From Crambe crambe (Eukaryota; Porifera; Demospongiae; Poecilosclerida; Crambeidae): 64,000 nt of DNA. This document shows positions 49,967 to 64,000 of the stretch, piece after piece. A model generated the notes under the pieces. It saw nothing but the letters and a program-made list of their open reading frames with translations. It was not told the DNA's origin and did no database searches. Each line of letters opens with the position of its first letter. Position 1 is the first letter of the stretch. Location of the stretch: contig OZ004587.1 of the NCBI GenBank assembly GCA_963924555.1, positions 1,240,001 through 1,304,000 on the forward strand, written 5' to 3'. The translations under genes were made by a program, and so were the position numbers.

Positions 49967-50732
49967 TGACCCCAGACACTCAACTCCAAGTCCACTTAAC
50001 TTAACAGTGCAGTGTAGTACTTATACCGATCATGTGACACCACACCCTCTTTCGGCCCGCCCAAGCCCGGATATCCGATTTCGTTTACAAACATCGCCCC
50101 CGCCCGGGCATGCCTCATGGCGCGGTACCGGTGTGGTGGGCAGTCTCTCAGTGAGAATTTGTGACAATTGTGTGGAAGTGACTGGAACCATCCTATTTTA
50201 GTCTGGCTTTTAGTCTCGCCTGCTTTTCCGTTCTCGCATAACTTGTCTAGAACGTTGGACTGACCTCAACTGTTTCAGTGACTTGGAGATTCTCTATCTG
50301 ACAACCTCAGTCGTTCTGTTGTGCCTTCTCTACTCTATCCGTGGTATTGAACTCAATTGGATAACTGGCTACGGAGCAAATAAGTGAGAAGTACAGTATA
50401 ACTATATGTTTCTTTCTGTGGTCAGCTAGCTTAGCCAGCAAGCTAGCAGAGAGCTAGCTAGCTTCTCTGACACGGTGAAGTGAATCTTTAATTAGCTCTG
50501 TATGTAGGTAGCTAACTAGGTATAGCTCTACTTGTCAGTGACCTATGTAATGAAAGAGAACACCTTGTTTATAACCTTTCAGCAACATCTGTACTGTGTG
50601 GTAACCTAGCTAGCTCCAGGTGTTCTAGAGGTCAGAGGTTTTTATTTTTTTTTAATTTTTAAGCTGATTGAGGCTTCCACAATTAACATTTATAGCCTGA
50701 GGGTGTAACCTGATGCTAATAGCCACTACTAC

Positions 50733-50763
<31 letters not shown>

Positions 50764-52042
50764 AAAAAAAAAGTTTAGCTTCAGGCAGAATGATTATCGT
50801 GTTGAATGTACAAGATTTTTTTTTTTTTTTTAATCTCTTAATGGTGTCTCTCCCACACTCTCTATACATGTGCATCTGATTGATCTCCTATGGGTAGATA
50901 GTTGGGAGCAATCTTTGTTTTTTGTTGTATGGCACTGCATAGTATTTTCCTGTTGTCTTGTCAAGTACCATTACAGAGAGGTGGTCTTTTCTGAATCCTG
51001 TGGGTGAGTGCTGGTAGAAAAAACTTCTGGGAGGTTGACTTCACTGTCAGTGTGAGAATTAAATGGGGTGTGGACCTTGCCTATCTCTTTGAAGTTGTAT
51101 TTTCTCAAAAACACATGTTCCATGAATCCTATTAACAGCTGCACTCATTGGTCCTGCATGCACTTGAACAGACTGGCTCCATAGATAACGTTATCTGATC
51201 TGTCTTTTACAGCCTTCTTGTAAGTGATAGATGCTGGGAATTGGTAGGGCATCAGTGAACTGTCTAGCTGAACACTTCCTTTGAAAGCCACTTCTCAATA
51301 CAGCGATAGTAAATATGATGCTATTACTATTTGCTGGGAGTGGTCTTCCCATGGTAACATTCTTGACCTTAGTAAGGAAGTCTACAAAGAGAAAAAAACT
51401 CTAATTTTTTAAACGTAAAGTGAGTTTAGGTATGAGGTAAAGTAGGGCCAATGGTGGGGTATTATGAAGTACTTTCTTGGAATCCATTCACTTTGCCTCT
51501 ATAAAATTTGAGTGGTCCTCACATAGCTAGAGTGAAGTCTGATAGTGTTTTTTTTCTTTGCTGGTGTCTATAGTTTGACAGGTTCTGTTAAGCCTTGCTA
51601 ACACCTGTTAATAGTGCCTACCATTAGCTGTGATCGCCTCTTCCCTGCATTTACAAATTAGTGCTGATGATTCATTCTTCACACCTGCAGGACACGTTCT
51701 CGTGAGGTTTTATCGACCAGTGCAGTGCACGGCATATCAGTCCCTTTCCCTATCCCATCACTCTCTCATAGTGTATCACTCAAAACAGTCGTACACAGAT
51801 CATCCTTCAGGTATGTTTTCTTCTATGTTTTATTTGTAAGGTCTTTAACAAGTAGATTATAGGATGCAAATTCATATTAGTAATATCTTGTGCCTTTCCT
51901 ATAAAGTTGTGCAGTGTTCCCAAGCTGTGCCTATATATGCTACATATGCTTGTATACAGTCAATCACTTCACCATTTCTCTCCACAGCTCTTACCCTCTC
52001 TCTCTTTTCTCTGTGACTTTGTCTCTCGGCACAATTTTGATC
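49967..52042 (+). promoter_or_regulatory. Bidirectional promoter and 5' region of SMAD4
   Basis: A CpG-rich patch at about 50040-50150 lies between the carrier ATG and the SMAD4 side. A likely non-coding SMAD4 exon is 51691-51811 (acceptor CCTGCAG, donor CAG|GTATGT). The coding exon acceptor (TCTCCACAG) is at 51987. A C-run then A-run lies at 50731-50773. 50820-51380 read on the minus strand gives broken coding-like text that I could not place. Confidence 0.5.
50731..50773. repeat. Poly-C joined to poly-A
   Basis: About 22 C followed by about 19 A, the same arrangement as at 6316-6353. Both are preceded by a short TAC or ACTA stretch. Confidence 0.9.
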
Positions 52043-63777
<11,735 letters not shown>

Positions 63778-64000
63778 GTATGTATGCACATTTCCAGGAT
63801 GGGAATTTAGTGGGGCTTCAGGTAGTAGCACCAGAAAAAGAACGAGAGAGAAAAATTGTCCTCGTGTACATTATATTCAAAAACCACTGGTCTGTCATTG
63901 ATCACTTGTCACCACTGGGAACTACTGATATGCTTACCATTAATATTTTTAACATTTGTGTGGAAATGACCTGTTAGCTAATAATACCATATGGTTGGAA
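63778..64000 (+). other. Start of the next SMAD4 intron
   Basis: Follows donor GAG|GTATGT. No exon appears before the window ends. Confidence 0.7.

Overview
The window looks like a 64 kb piece of a demosponge genome, most probably Amphimedon or a close relative. It is AT-rich and eukaryotic, with short GT-AG introns. It holds clear animal genes: SMAD4, a ceramide synthase, a PCSK7-type proprotein convertase, a mitochondrial carrier and a GT77-like transferase. It also holds Death-domain/ankyrin genes of the kind expanded in sponges. There is one 200-base assembly gap (56198-56397). The species call is inference; the gene calls come from reading exons, splice sites and phase.

Layout. (1) 1-17168 is a duplicated immune-type locus. 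An apparently intact 10-exon minus-strand gene (1231-8349) joins a zinc metallopeptidase domain to a Death-like domain, a conserved helical module and 15 ankyrin repeats, with phase preserved at every junction. A related Death-Death-ankyrin copy (12988-16686) is a pseudogene. Between and around them lie decayed fragments of the neighbouring convertase gene, duplicated upstream regions, a dead LINE and foldback MITEs. (2) 17177-31923 is a 14.7 kb DNA transposon flanked by an 8-bp direct repeat (GTATATCC). Each terminal inverted repeat is about 3.3 kb: a near-identical ~250-300 bp unique end plus about 18 copies of a ~163 bp unit. Inside, two divergent genes share a ~130 bp promoter: a KDZ/Zisupton-type transposase (+) and an OTU-PHD-ULP1 protein with ubiquitin and SUMO protease folds (-). 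(3) 32147-38651 (-) is a full PCSK7-like convertase of 13 exons. (4) 38844-39917 (-) is a single-exon type II membrane glycosyltransferase. (5) 41814-42124 is a perfect 137-bp inverted repeat. (6) 42534-45755 (+) is a 6-exon ceramide synthase. (7) 47424-49966 (-) is a 4-exon SLC25 carrier, head-to-head with (8) SMAD4 (+, coding from 52043), which runs off the right edge within MH2. SMAD4 introns carry many simple and tandem repeats.

The housekeeping genes (convertase, transferase, ceramide synthase, carrier, SMAD4) show no functional linkage beyond proximity. The left half is a rapidly duplicating locus into which a large protease-bearing transposon inserted recently, judged by the near identity of its outer ends.
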